NCBI GenBank assembly: GCA_011046315.1
Contig: DSAU01000054.1
Span: 1-25,210, forward strand
DNA from: a bacterium
GTDB taxonomy: Bacteria > Zhuqueibacterota > Zhuqueibacteria > Thermofontimicrobiales > Thermofontimicrobiaceae
Direction: 5' to 3'
Length of the DNA: 25,210 bases
Of the stretch, positions 7,869 to 15,630 are shown one piece after another. Position 1 is the first letter of the stretch, and every line of letters begins with the position of its first letter. The position numbers were made by a program, and so were the translations under genes. The notes under the pieces were generated by a model, which was given only the letters and a program-made list of their open reading frames with translations, searched no databases and was not told where the DNA came from.

Positions 7869-8609
7869 TCAGCGGCGACCTGTGGGATTAAAAAACTGTT
7901 GAACCTCAGGCTTGTCGGAGTTTTCACCCTCTTTTAGTTTGCCTTGAAATATGACTTTGCCTTTGTCTAAAAATATTATTCGGTCGGCAATCCGCCTGAT
8001 ACTGGAAAGTTCGTGGGTCACGATGACCAGCGTCATGTTCAAAAATTCCCGTAATTTAAGTAACAAATTGTCCAGCGCCAGCGAGGTGACCGGATCAAGT
8101 CCGGCGCTTGGTTCATCACCAAATAGCAGCAATGGATCCATGGCAATAGCGCGCGCCAGCGCTGCCCGTTTTCGCATACCACCGGATAATTGAGCCGGGT
8201 AGAGGTTCGAGGCGAACGGCAGTTCTACCATCTCCAGCTTTTTCTGGACCAGCCGCTTTATGATGGAGTCTGGCAGGTCCGTATGTTGCTCCAGTGGAAT
8301 CGCTACATTTTCCCAAACCTTGATTGAGTTGAGCAGGGCGCCGTTTTGAAAAAGCACGCCGATTTTAACCAAAATTTGGTCAAAATCGGACTCTTCCATG
8401 CCGGTAATATCCTGTCCGAAGACTTTGATCTTGCCTTGAGAAGGCTGATATAGCCGGAGAATGTTTTTCAGCAGGGTGGTTTTACCGCAACCGCTCTTTC
8501 CCAGAATGACGGTGATGTCATTGCGGTAAATATCAATGCTGATATCCTCCAGGATGGTTTCGCCATCATATTGGGCGGTCAGGTTGCTGATTTCAATAAT
8601 CCTGTCCAT
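7869..8609 (-). CDS. mlaF: MlaF-type ABC ATPase of the MCE lipid transporter
   Basis: Cytosolic ATPase that powers phospholipid movement through the MlaE permease and the MCE periplasmic protein. The 246 residues contain Walker A GKSGCGKTT (37-45), Q-loop Q88, signature LSGGM (141-145), Walker B LLFGDE (161-166) and switch His H199. The GMRKRAALARAIAMDP stretch and short length match the MlaF/Ttg2A group rather than amino-acid importers. The start has GGAG about 10 bases upstream. It follows the STAS-MlaE permease on the same strand across a 103-bp gap, which is longer than the other gaps of this cluster and contains a weak 5-bp hairpin (ACCAC 8650-8654 / GTGGT 8662-8666). It is the last gene of the lipid-transport set. 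Confidence 0.92.
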   Translation of the reverse strand: MDRIIEISNLTAQYDGETILEDISIDIYRNDITVILGKSGCGKTTLLKNILRLYQPSQGKIKVFGQDITGMEESDFDQILVKIGVLFQNGALLNSIKVWENVAIPLEQHTDLPDSIIKRLVQKKLEMVELPFASNLYPAQLSGGMRKRAALARAIAMDPLLLFGDEPSAGLDPVTSLALDNLLLKLREFLNMTLVIVTHELSSIRRIADRIIFLDKGKVIFQGKLKEGENSDKPEVQQFFNPTGRR

Positions 8610-8712
8610 CGAGCTTTAACTCCGTTGAACCAAACCAATTACCAGCTAAACCACCTGCATTGTGGTCGGTTTGATAGTAAATTCAGTTTAAAAAAATTGA
8701 TCAAAAAGTGTT

Positions 8713-9813
8713 TCAATAAAGCGGTGCGTCAAAGTAAAAGATTAATCCTAAAATCGAGTCGGCGACGATCACTAAAAAGATGGAGGCGACCACCGAGGCT
8801 GTGGTGGCTTTTCCGACCCCTTCAGCTCCGCCTTTAACTTTGAGTCCACAATAGCAGCCCACAATAACGATGATCCAGGCAAAAACAACACTTTTCACCA
8901 GACCGGTGAGCATATCTTTTAAAATCACCACTGATAATAATTCATTAATAAAAGCAGCAGCGCTGAGCTGCAAATAGGTAACGCCGATGACCAATCCGCC
9001 AAAGATACCGATCAAATCGGCCATAATGGTCAGCAATGGCATGGTAACGGTAATGGCATGAAATTTTGGTGTCATCACAAAGCGAACCGGATTGAGCGCC
9101 ATTGTTTTCAGCGCGTCCATTTCTTCGGTAACAACCATTGTCGCAATTTCAGATGAAATTGCGGACCCACTGCGGCCCGCCACGACAATGGCGGTCATGA
9201 TTGGTCCCATCTCCTTAAACATAGCAATGCCGATGAGATCTGCGACAAAGATGTTAGCGCCAAATTGCCGCAGTTGAGCAGCGGATTGTAATGCTAAAAT
9301 AAAGCCGATTAAAAAAGAAATGAGAGCTACGATCCAAAAAGCGGAAACTCCGATTAAGAGGCTTTGTTGGGTAAAGCTGCCTTTTCGTTGACCTCCTTTT
9401 TGAAATAGACCGGCAAAGCTCCAATAAAAAATATCAGTGATGAGCAACAAAATTTCATGAAGCTTTCCGAACAGATCAAAAGTCTTTTCGCCCAGCGTCT
9501 CGAAAAAACCAGTTTTTTCGAGACTATCATCTTTTTCAGTATAGCCAGCGGTGGAAAAAACATCCAGGGCTTGCTGAATCTGATCCGGAATGTTGATGAA
9601 ATGAATAGCTTTGCCGGTGATTAGCTTGATTTCATCAAGGAACGCTACGCCAGCGCTGTCAATACTGGTGATTTCCGAAAGATCCAATATAATCGGCTCA
9701 GCCGGAATACGCTGATGAATTCGTAAAAACTCTGTGTAAGCCGATTTAATGGAATCGGTTTTGAGGTCTCCGGAAATAAATAAAATATTTTCATTAATTT
9801 TAAAAGACGGCAT
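8713..9813 (-). CDS. mlaE: STAS-MlaE fusion: MCE transporter permease
   Basis: Inner-membrane permease for phospholipids with a regulatory STAS domain fused at its N-terminus. Residues 1-95 form the STAS domain, with the DSAG motif at 52-55. In separate-subunit systems this domain is MlaB. Residues from about 145 form the MlaE membrane domain, with the diagnostic KEMGPIMTAIVVAGRSGSAI region starting near 200, the VTEEMDALKTM segment near 228-238, and several hydrophobic helices to the C-terminus. An amphipathic segment near 110-140 links them. The 366-residue length fits a fusion (plain MlaE is about 260). Such fusions are known in other bacteria. It starts 8 bases after the unrecognised outer-membrane-type gene and precedes the MlaF ATPase. 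Confidence 0.93.
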   Translation of the reverse strand: MPSFKINENILFISGDLKTDSIKSAYTEFLRIHQRIPAEPIILDLSEITSIDSAGVAFLDEIKLITGKAIHFINIPDQIQQALDVFSTAGYTEKDDSLEKTGFFETLGEKTFDLFGKLHEILLLITDIFYWSFAGLFQKGGQRKGSFTQQSLLIGVSAFWIVALISFLIGFILALQSAAQLRQFGANIFVADLIGIAMFKEMGPIMTAIVVAGRSGSAISSEIATMVVTEEMDALKTMALNPVRFVMTPKFHAITVTMPLLTIMADLIGIFGGLVIGVTYLQLSAAAFINELLSVVILKDMLTGLVKSVVFAWIIVIVGCYCGLKVKGGAEGVGKATTASVVASIFLVIVADSILGLIFYFDAPLY

Positions 9814-9821
9814 AATTGTGG

Positions 9822-11357
9822 TCAGAATAGAATGTATGAATACCTTAATAATAAAATTTGTTCGCGCTGCACGTAATTGGCAATTGATAAGTCACGTTTG
9901 ATGCGTAATGTATAATCGAGCGAAATATTTTTTGACAAACGATAATTCAGAATCATTTCCCAATCATAAACCAGTTCGTTTTGCTGATTGCTGGGGATAA
10001 GCATATCAAGTTCTGATGAAATCATAATATTGCGGAATATTCGATAGTTACCCACGATTGACGCTTCTGGTCCGCGCAAATAAGCCGAGGGTCTTTCATA
10101 AAATGTGGTGTCATCTTCTGTTTGACTGGTAAACAGCCCCCGATTGATATTTTGACGGAACCCCATGCCGCCACGGATGTTGAAGTTTGCCCGCAACGAT
10201 CTGATTAATGAGATGTTAATACCAAAGCCTTCTTTAAGTTCAAGCGGAGAGAAGCTTGGCGCGAGAATAACTTTACGCACTTTATAAAGTTGCTGTTTTG
10301 GTTGTCCGGTTTTGTCAAATAAATGTACGTTTCTGGGGCTGTCGTAATAATGAACGGTCTGAAACAGATTTGTCTCCGCGAAAAACCTGCCATAGAGACC
10401 GATTCCTGAGAGAAAATAGAAGATATAGGTATTTTTAAATCGGATATTGTCGAGGTAACTTCGAAAGCTGCTCTGTTTGCGCTGCATATTCCAGCCTTCT
10501 TCAATTTGTCCACGCGAAAGAAAGAAGTGGCGGGATGAGCTATATTTGATATTGTAATCCAATTGTGCCACGAAAGCCATGGTGGTTTGTTCCTGTTTTG
10601 CAGTAACATCGTTGGCCCGGTTCAGAGTAAAACTGCCGTAAAATGCGCCATAAGTTGACCATTTCGATGTCTCAGCTCGTTTGATCTCCGATCCCAAAAT
10701 TCCAGCCCCGATAAAATTACGGGTATCGCTGTCCAACACGATGGTGTACTGTGTCAGTTCCTGGGGAAGCAGTCTTACAGTAGAAAAATTGGTGTAGGTG
10801 TTGAAATGTTCGCCCAGTTTAACCATTTTGTACAAACCAGGGGATAATATCCAGGTCTGCAGATATTCACCCAGTTGTTCATCGGCGCCATAACCAATAC
10901 CCATAGGTTCGCCATCGGGAAGTCGATAGAGCTCATACGGTTCTTTGAGCCAGTTTCGTGTTTCGTCGATAATGCGAATGGTCAGACCGCTCCAGTCCGG
11001 CTCGATGATGCGGGTTTCTTCGGCTAAAATATCGATTGATTTTCGCATCATTTGTCCCAGCGCGCCCGAACCGTAGATGATGGTATATTTACCGGGACGG
11101 AGAAAAACGCTCTTTCCCATTTTTTGGACTTTAACGATCGTGTCCGCTTGCATTACTGTGTAAACCGGTTCAAAATCAGGATTGGTCATCGCTGGTAAAA
11201 ATACACGGCCCAGCCCTTTAACGTCATCTAATCCTTCTTCATCAAGCTGGTATTGAGGCGGGGACGCGATCCAGCTATATTGTCCCGCTTGTTGAGCTAT
11301 AATCGAGTTAACGAAAAACAAAAATACAGCAACAGTGAAAATGGTCTTTTTTATCAT
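9822..11357 (-). CDS. Predicted outer-membrane beta-barrel protein of the MCE operon, family not recognised
   Basis: I do not recognise the family. With the ATG at 11357 the protein has 511 residues. It begins with a signal peptide (hydrophobic IFTVAVFLFFVNSIIA, likely cleaved after residue 21). Residues of about 22-215 look like soluble beta-rich periplasmic domains, with two 'PG-x-Y' turns (LRPGKYTIIYGSG; LSPGLYKMVKLGE) reminiscent of PEGA-like or carboxypeptidase-regulatory-like sandwiches. From about 220 on, alternating polar/aromatic strands dominate, and the chain ends in LLLRYSYILF with a terminal Phe, the usual C-terminal signal for outer-membrane insertion by BAM. A TTG at 11384 is an alternative start that would place extra polar residues before the signal peptide. 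It lies between the PqiC-like lipoprotein and the STAS-MlaE permease in one minus-strand series, so an outer-membrane role in lipid transport is a reasonable inference. Confidence 0.7.
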   Translation of the reverse strand: MIKKTIFTVAVFLFFVNSIIAQQAGQYSWIASPPQYQLDEEGLDDVKGLGRVFLPAMTNPDFEPVYTVMQADTIVKVQKMGKSVFLRPGKYTIIYGSGALGQMMRKSIDILAEETRIIEPDWSGLTIRIIDETRNWLKEPYELYRLPDGEPMGIGYGADEQLGEYLQTWILSPGLYKMVKLGEHFNTYTNFSTVRLLPQELTQYTIVLDSDTRNFIGAGILGSEIKRAETSKWSTYGAFYGSFTLNRANDVTAKQEQTTMAFVAQLDYNIKYSSSRHFFLSRGQIEEGWNMQRKQSSFRSYLDNIRFKNTYIFYFLSGIGLYGRFFAETNLFQTVHYYDSPRNVHLFDKTGQPKQQLYKVRKVILAPSFSPLELKEGFGINISLIRSLRANFNIRGGMGFRQNINRGLFTSQTEDDTTFYERPSAYLRGPEASIVGNYRIFRNIMISSELDMLIPSNQQNELVYDWEMILNYRLSKNISLDYTLRIKRDLSIANYVQREQILLLRYSYILF

Positions 11358-11406
11358 TGTGAATTCAGTTTTATAGTGATTCAATGAAAATTTTTATCGA
11401 TTTACA

Positions 11407-12063
11407 TTACATCTGCTGGTCTGCGGCCGATTGTTGTTGCTTTTCAAAAAAGGGAATTAATTTTTTGATAAAACCATCAACTTCTTCGCGAACAATGTCA
11501 CTGATTTTTTTTGCGAACAGCTCCATGCGAAACACCGGCATTTGCTCTTCACGGTCAAATTCATGGCTCATCAAAATATCATAGCCGTCATGAGAGCGTA
11601 AGTAAAGCTTCATGGCGAGATGAGCTGCGGTATATGCCTGGCTGTCGAATATCTCTATCGCATCAATAACGCCGATAATCTCATAATCGGGGCGTTCGTC
11701 GAGAAATTCACGCTGACAGGATTGAAAAATTTGATAATTTGATATGTGACGAGCAATCAGGTCGCTAATGATAATTTGCGGACGAATCGCCCAGAGTTTA
11801 TATCGGTAGTAATCCAATTGATGGGTTGAATATCGGACCACGATGCCCACCCGATCAAAGGTGCGCGGAATTTTCATGGTTTGAACATGTACTTTATATG
11901 GAAACGGTTGTTGAACTGTCAGCGTACTGTCCCGCAAAATTGGACGGTAATCGAGCAAATAATATTCCCGTTGAATGGATCGGGTTGTGCATGAAAAATA
12001 ATTTAGCGAAATCAAGAAAAACAGCAAACTCAGTCGAACTTTTGATTTTAATATAAATCGCAT
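11407..12063 (-). CDS. PqiC/ABC-transport-auxiliary-type lipoprotein
   Basis: A 218-residue probable lipoprotein of the ABC-type transport auxiliary (PqiC, DUF330-like) kind, expected in the outer membrane facing the periplasm, where PqiC-like proteins dock with MCE assemblies. The N-terminus has basic residues, a hydrophobic stretch and Cys25 (NYFSC), a permissive lipobox. It is followed by EYYLLDYRP, typical of this family's first strand ('YYLL'), and later IRPQIIISDLIARHI and a DYEIIGVIDAIEIF strand that resemble the family core. The assignment is by pattern and position and is less certain than for its neighbours. It starts 2 bases after the MCE gene stop, so the two are coupled. Confidence 0.7.
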   Translation of the reverse strand: MRFILKSKVRLSLLFFLISLNYFSCTTRSIQREYYLLDYRPILRDSTLTVQQPFPYKVHVQTMKIPRTFDRVGIVVRYSTHQLDYYRYKLWAIRPQIIISDLIARHISNYQIFQSCQREFLDERPDYEIIGVIDAIEIFDSQAYTAAHLAMKLYLRSHDGYDILMSHEFDREEQMPVFRMELFAKKISDIVREEVDGFIKKLIPFFEKQQQSAADQQM

Positions 12064-12065
12064 GG

Positions 12066-13037
12066 CTATCGCTCCCGTATTTCTTCCTGGGGTGAACTGC
12101 GTAATAACAGTGATGGGTTTTCACTGATCAGCCGGGTAAATTCATTGAAATACTCAAGGCTCTCGCGCAATATTTCGGTCGAGCTGATGATGTCGTAACG
12201 GCTCTTCATCAAAGTCAAATCGAGGTGAGTAAAGGTGCGGTTGGTCTGGTCGAGCGCCAGCGACATTTTATGAATAACTTCGGACAGATCCACTTCCGCC
12301 AAATCAGCGGACACTTTTTCAAGGTTGTTCACGGTGTTGCTCAACTGCTCGGATTGGGTGATTTTCCTAATATCATTCAATGCCAGACTCGAGCTCAGCG
12401 CTAATGTATCCAGATGCAGGGTGAATCTTTCCAAATTGCGGACAATTTGATTGAAATGGATTTGATTGGTATCCAATAATGTGCTGAAGCTTTCAAGTGT
12501 TTGGCTGGTGTTGTCTATGAGCCGAAAAAATTGGTCGCGTCGCATCGGCTCGGTAAATGAGGAAAGGTTGTTTAAAATAATCTCGAGTTTTTGAGCAATA
12601 ACCTCGGCTTTCCCAGTAATAGTTTCCACCATTGAAAAGCCGGTTCGGATGAACTCGCCTGGAGGCAAGTCTGTCGCTTCGTTGGTGCCACCCTGAAGCT
12701 CGATCATTTTTAAACCGGTTATCCCGATTAATGTTATTACCGCTTCGGTATCCTCTTTGATCGGGACTTTGGGATCAATGGTGATTTCCACAATGATCGA
12801 GGTAATGTCGTCTTTATCAATGAAAATATCCTCAATTCTGCCGATGCGAATTCCGCGATATTTCACCGATGATCCTACTTCCAGTCCTGACAGTGAAACA
12901 TCCTGATAGCGAATGTAATAGGTGGCTTTCTTTTTGAACAAACGGCTTCCGCTGATTACAGCAATGGAAGCAATAAGCAAGAAAAGAGTAATGCTCAAAA
13001 AGATACCAAGTCGAATTTTTTGTGAACGAGATACCAT
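12066..13037 (-). CDS. mlaD: MlaD-like MCE-domain protein with long helical tail
   Basis: Periplasmic lipid-carrying component anchored in the inner membrane. With the ATG at 13037 there are 323 residues: a transmembrane helix at about 10-30, one MCE domain at about 38-118 (GLEVGSSVKYRGIRIGRI at 51-68 and GITGLKMIELQGG at 105-117), then roughly 190 residues of mostly amphipathic helix, rich in Leu/Ser/Thr/Asn, with no further MCE domain. E. coli MlaD is about 183 residues, so the tail is the difference. Long tails of this kind form a helical tunnel in mycobacterial Mce and other needle-type MCE proteins. A TTG at 13055 is an alternative start. I prefer 13037 because GAGGAA lies 9 bases before it. 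It is followed at once by the lipoprotein gene. Confidence 0.9.
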   Translation of the reverse strand: MVSRSQKIRLGIFLSITLFLLIASIAVISGSRLFKKKATYYIRYQDVSLSGLEVGSSVKYRGIRIGRIEDIFIDKDDITSIIVEITIDPKVPIKEDTEAVITLIGITGLKMIELQGGTNEATDLPPGEFIRTGFSMVETITGKAEVIAQKLEIILNNLSSFTEPMRRDQFFRLIDNTSQTLESFSTLLDTNQIHFNQIVRNLERFTLHLDTLALSSSLALNDIRKITQSEQLSNTVNNLEKVSADLAEVDLSEVIHKMSLALDQTNRTFTHLDLTLMKSRYDIISSTEILRESLEYFNEFTRLISENPSLLLRSSPQEEIRER

Positions 13038-13093
13038 TTCCAAGTTCCTCGCCAATTTAACTGAAAACAGTTTTTAGGCTTTGGTGATAAAAG

Positions 13094-15127
13094 TTATTTT
13101 GCAATCCACTCTGCGATCCATTCATGCACTGTTTTCCACCACAGGCGTGCATTTTGTGGTTTACGGACAAAATGATCCTCATCGGGAAAATATAGCAATT
13201 TTGATGGTGCGCCGTTGCGTTGCAGCGCAGTGAACATCTGAAATCCCTGAGTCACCGGAACGCGGAAATCGTTTTCACTGTGAATCACCAAAGTGGGAGT
13301 GGAAAAGTTTTTTGCGTAGTTAGACGGCGACCATTTTTCGTAAAGCTCAGGCTTTTCGTACACCGTCCCGCCGAATTCCCATTCCGGAAACCAGAGCTCC
13401 TCAGTCGCGCCGTACATCGAGCGTTGATCATAAACCCCGTTGTGGGATACCAGTGCTTTGAACGGATGTTCCCTGCCACAGATCCAATTGATCATAAAGC
13501 CACCGTAAGAGGCGCCCGCCGCTGCCAATTTCTCACCGTCAATATAAGGATAGTTGGCAATCAGAAAATCCACTCCCACCATTAAATCCTGATACGGACC
13601 GCCACCCCAGTTTTTGCTGACTGCATTGCAAAATTCTTGTCCGTAACCTTTGCTACCTCTAAAATTTACCATTGCCACCACATAACCTGGCGCAGCAAAC
13701 ATTTGCGCATTCCAGCGGTAATGAAAGTTGTCAGGCCACATTCCCTGAGGTCCACCATGAATCAAATAGATCATCGGATATTTTTTATCTTTATCAAACT
13801 GCGGCGGTTTTACCAATAATCCATGAATTTTTTGACCATCAAAACTGGTAAACCAAAAATCCTCGGCCGGATTCATTTCGAGGCGATCCATAATAGATTC
13901 ATTTATGTGACTGAGTTGGACAACATCGGTGCCGTTGATTCGAGAGCGATAGATTTCTGTTGGCGCGTTAATGGACTCCCGGGAAAAATATAGAAATTTT
14001 TGGTCGGGTGAGATAGAAAAATCTCTAATGTAATGATCAGAAATTATCTTTTCAACTTTTCCACCCTTAACTGGTATTCGGTAGATACAATTTCTTGCCT
14101 GATCTTCTGATGTAAAAAAAATTGATTTTCCATCAGGAGAAAATTGAAAAGAGCCGACGTCCCGGTCAAAATCTTCGGTCAAAATTTTTCGTGTTCCCAA
14201 ATCTCGATCGTATAAAATCAGATTGTATTGATCTGCTTCAAAGCCAGCTTGCTTCATGGCGCGGTAAGCTAAATATTTCCCATCCGGCGAGTAAACCGGT
14301 TGATTATCATTAGCCGGGTTATCGGTAATTTTTTGAATTTCACCGCCATGTACCGGTGTCACAAAAATATCGTTATTGGTGGAGATTGCCACGACCGGGT
14401 CTTCATTACGAACGAACGCGATTTCGCGGCTGTCCGGTGAAAAGCAATAATCATGTCCGCTGCCCAGATCGAGCGGGGGAGAATCAAAATCACCTGGAGT
14501 TACGTCCCAGGCTTCTCCACTATCGCTGCGAACTACAAATACATGGCTTCGCTTTTCATCGGTCCAGCGATTCCAATGCCGGTAAAAAAGTCGGTCAATG
14601 ATTTTGCCTTTAACTAATGCTTCTTCTTTTTTTTGATTGCGTAATTGGTTTTCTTTATCTGTTTTCAGGTCCGGGTAAACTTCGGATGAAAAAGCAATGT
14701 ATTTTCCATCCGGAGACCAGACAATGCCGTTTGCACCGGTAGAAATATTAGTTAATTGTTTTGGATTATTTTCCGCTACTGAGGTCAGATAAATTTGAGG
14801 CGTTCCGGATCTGGTTGATACAAACGCGATCTTTTGATCAAAAGGATGCCATTTGGCTCCGTAGTCTGCAGCGGGGTTATCAGTTAGTTGAATTATTTTT
14901 TCTCCGTCGTGTGAAACCAACCAGATGTCACTGTTGTTCTTGTTGGTTTCCATATCATAAAATTTAACTGTGTAGCTGATCCATTTTCCATCAGAAGATA
15001 GTTGTAGATCAGAGAGTCGTCCCAATGAAAATAGATCTTCAACCGTTATTGGATGGATACTTTGAGAAAAAGCAAAATTAATAGAAAGAATAAAAATTAA
15101 CAGTGAGATAAAAAACTGTCGCTTCAT
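13094..15127 (-). CDS. Secreted S9-family prolyl oligopeptidase
   Basis: Serine peptidase of the S9 (prolyl oligopeptidase/acylaminoacyl peptidase) family, 677 residues, exported to the periplasm by a signal peptide (MKRQFFISLLIFILSINFAFS). The first about 400 residues form a beta-propeller with repeated 'SPDGK-x-IAF/YLAY' blades. The alpha/beta-hydrolase domain follows with HGGPQGMW as the oxyanion region and the catalytic triad Ser540 (GASYGG), Asp620 (SENDFRVPV) and His652 (DEDHFV), spaced as in the family. GGAGG stands about 8 bases before the ATG, and a near-consensus promoter lies about 70-100 bases upstream. The MCE gene begins 56 bases after the stop on the same strand without an obvious terminator, so this peptidase may head the lipid-transport transcript, though a functional link is unproven. 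The exact peptide specificity is unknown. Confidence 0.93.
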   Translation of the reverse strand: MKRQFFISLLIFILSINFAFSQSIHPITVEDLFSLGRLSDLQLSSDGKWISYTVKFYDMETNKNNSDIWLVSHDGEKIIQLTDNPAADYGAKWHPFDQKIAFVSTRSGTPQIYLTSVAENNPKQLTNISTGANGIVWSPDGKYIAFSSEVYPDLKTDKENQLRNQKKEEALVKGKIIDRLFYRHWNRWTDEKRSHVFVVRSDSGEAWDVTPGDFDSPPLDLGSGHDYCFSPDSREIAFVRNEDPVVAISTNNDIFVTPVHGGEIQKITDNPANDNQPVYSPDGKYLAYRAMKQAGFEADQYNLILYDRDLGTRKILTEDFDRDVGSFQFSPDGKSIFFTSEDQARNCIYRIPVKGGKVEKIISDHYIRDFSISPDQKFLYFSRESINAPTEIYRSRINGTDVVQLSHINESIMDRLEMNPAEDFWFTSFDGQKIHGLLVKPPQFDKDKKYPMIYLIHGGPQGMWPDNFHYRWNAQMFAAPGYVVAMVNFRGSKGYGQEFCNAVSKNWGGGPYQDLMVGVDFLIANYPYIDGEKLAAAGASYGGFMINWICGREHPFKALVSHNGVYDQRSMYGATEELWFPEWEFGGTVYEKPELYEKWSPSNYAKNFSTPTLVIHSENDFRVPVTQGFQMFTALQRNGAPSKLLYFPDEDHFVRKPQNARLWWKTVHEWIAEWIAK

Positions 15128-15201
15128 GCTAAACCTCCAATGTTAACACTACATGGTCGTTTAACTATTGGTAGCTAAATTGATTGTGAAAAGTTGCCCT
15201 G

Positions 15202-15230
15202 AATATAATAACTTTATTGAAAAATGTCAA
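15202..15230 (-). promoter_or_regulatory. Sigma-70-type promoter for the S9 peptidase (and possibly the MCE cluster)
   Basis: Read on the minus strand, TTGACA (15230-15225) is followed after exactly 17 bases by TATATT (15207-15202). The -35 is perfect and the -10 has one mismatch to the consensus. Transcription would start near 15195, leaving a leader of about 68 bases with a strong GGAGG before the peptidase ATG. Confidence 0.75.
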
Positions 15231-15246
15231 GTAAATGTAGTAGAGA

Positions 15247-15522
15247 TTAAAAAATAACAATCAAACCGATAGCGAAACTGAACAGCAATGAGAATAAAAG
15301 ATAGAGTTGAACATTGAGCGCGGCTGCTTTTTTCAATTTTTTGATATCATCGAAGTGCTGTTTTAAGATTTTCCAGCTTTTGGGTAATAAAATCAGGTAT
15401 GGGATAAATAATTTATTTATGGAAACTGATAGCAAAGTTCCGATAATTAGGGTGAGAAAATTGAGGATAAAGAATGAAAAATATAAATATATCTTGACAC
15501 TGTGGTAAGTTTTGAGTATATT
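15247..15522 (-). pseudogene. C-terminal remnant of a UbiA/MenA-like prenyltransferase
   Basis: The minus strand has a 91-codon open stretch ending in TAA at 15247 and bounded upstream by an in-frame TGA at 15523-15525. It lacks an ATG or GTG start near its beginning (only a TTG at 15435). The translation is membrane-like: two to three hydrophobic segments, a 'PYLILLPKSWKILKQ' motif and a 'LKKAAALNVQLYLLFSLL' ending. This pattern resembles the last helices of UbiA-family prenyltransferases such as MenA (full length about 290), which make menaquinone precursors. If so, two thirds of the gene is missing. Sequence just upstream in the other frames does not look like the missing part, so this is a truncation, not a single frameshift. 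It could instead be a small membrane protein of unknown family using a TTG start. Confidence 0.45.
15494..15522 (+). promoter_or_regulatory. Sigma-70-type promoter for maeB
   Basis: TTGACA (15494-15499), a 17-base spacer and TATATT (15517-15522) form a near-perfect housekeeping promoter, with the same two hexamers and spacing as the divergent promoter at 15202-15230. Transcription would begin near 15529, giving a leader of about 100 bases before the maeB start. The promoter lies inside the 5' end of the antisense prenyltransferase-like remnant. Confidence 0.75.
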
Positions 15523-15590
15523 TCAACAATTCATTTTCTACCAAAATAATATAACTTACAGAACAGACCGAAACATTCATCTATCATCTG

Positions 15591-15630
15591 AAGGAGGTGA
15601 GCTCAGCGAAAATTATTTTTCGCGAAACCT
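15591..15630 (+). promoter_or_regulatory. Remote Shine-Dalgarno with intervening hairpin before maeB
   Basis: A very strong ribosome-binding sequence, AAGGAGGTGA (15591-15600), ends about 30 bases before the ATG at 15631, much further than usual. Between them a perfect 7-bp hairpin, GCGAAAA (15606-15612) with TTTTCGC (15617-15623) and a 4-base loop, could fold and shorten the effective distance from the GGAGG core to about 15 bases. The frame of maeB is open back to 15601 but has no start codon there, so a closer start does not explain the spacing. Confidence 0.6.

Noticed and set aside
8650..8666. ACCAC/GTGGT hairpin in the gap between mlaE and mlaF as an attenuator
   Set aside because: Only 5 bp with a 7-base loop and no following T-run; no evidence beyond position.
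13059..13075. AACTG-AAAA-CAGTT followed by a short T-run as a terminator
   Set aside because: The stem is only 5 bp and the T-run is on the plus strand, where no gene reads into it; on the minus strand it has no T-run.
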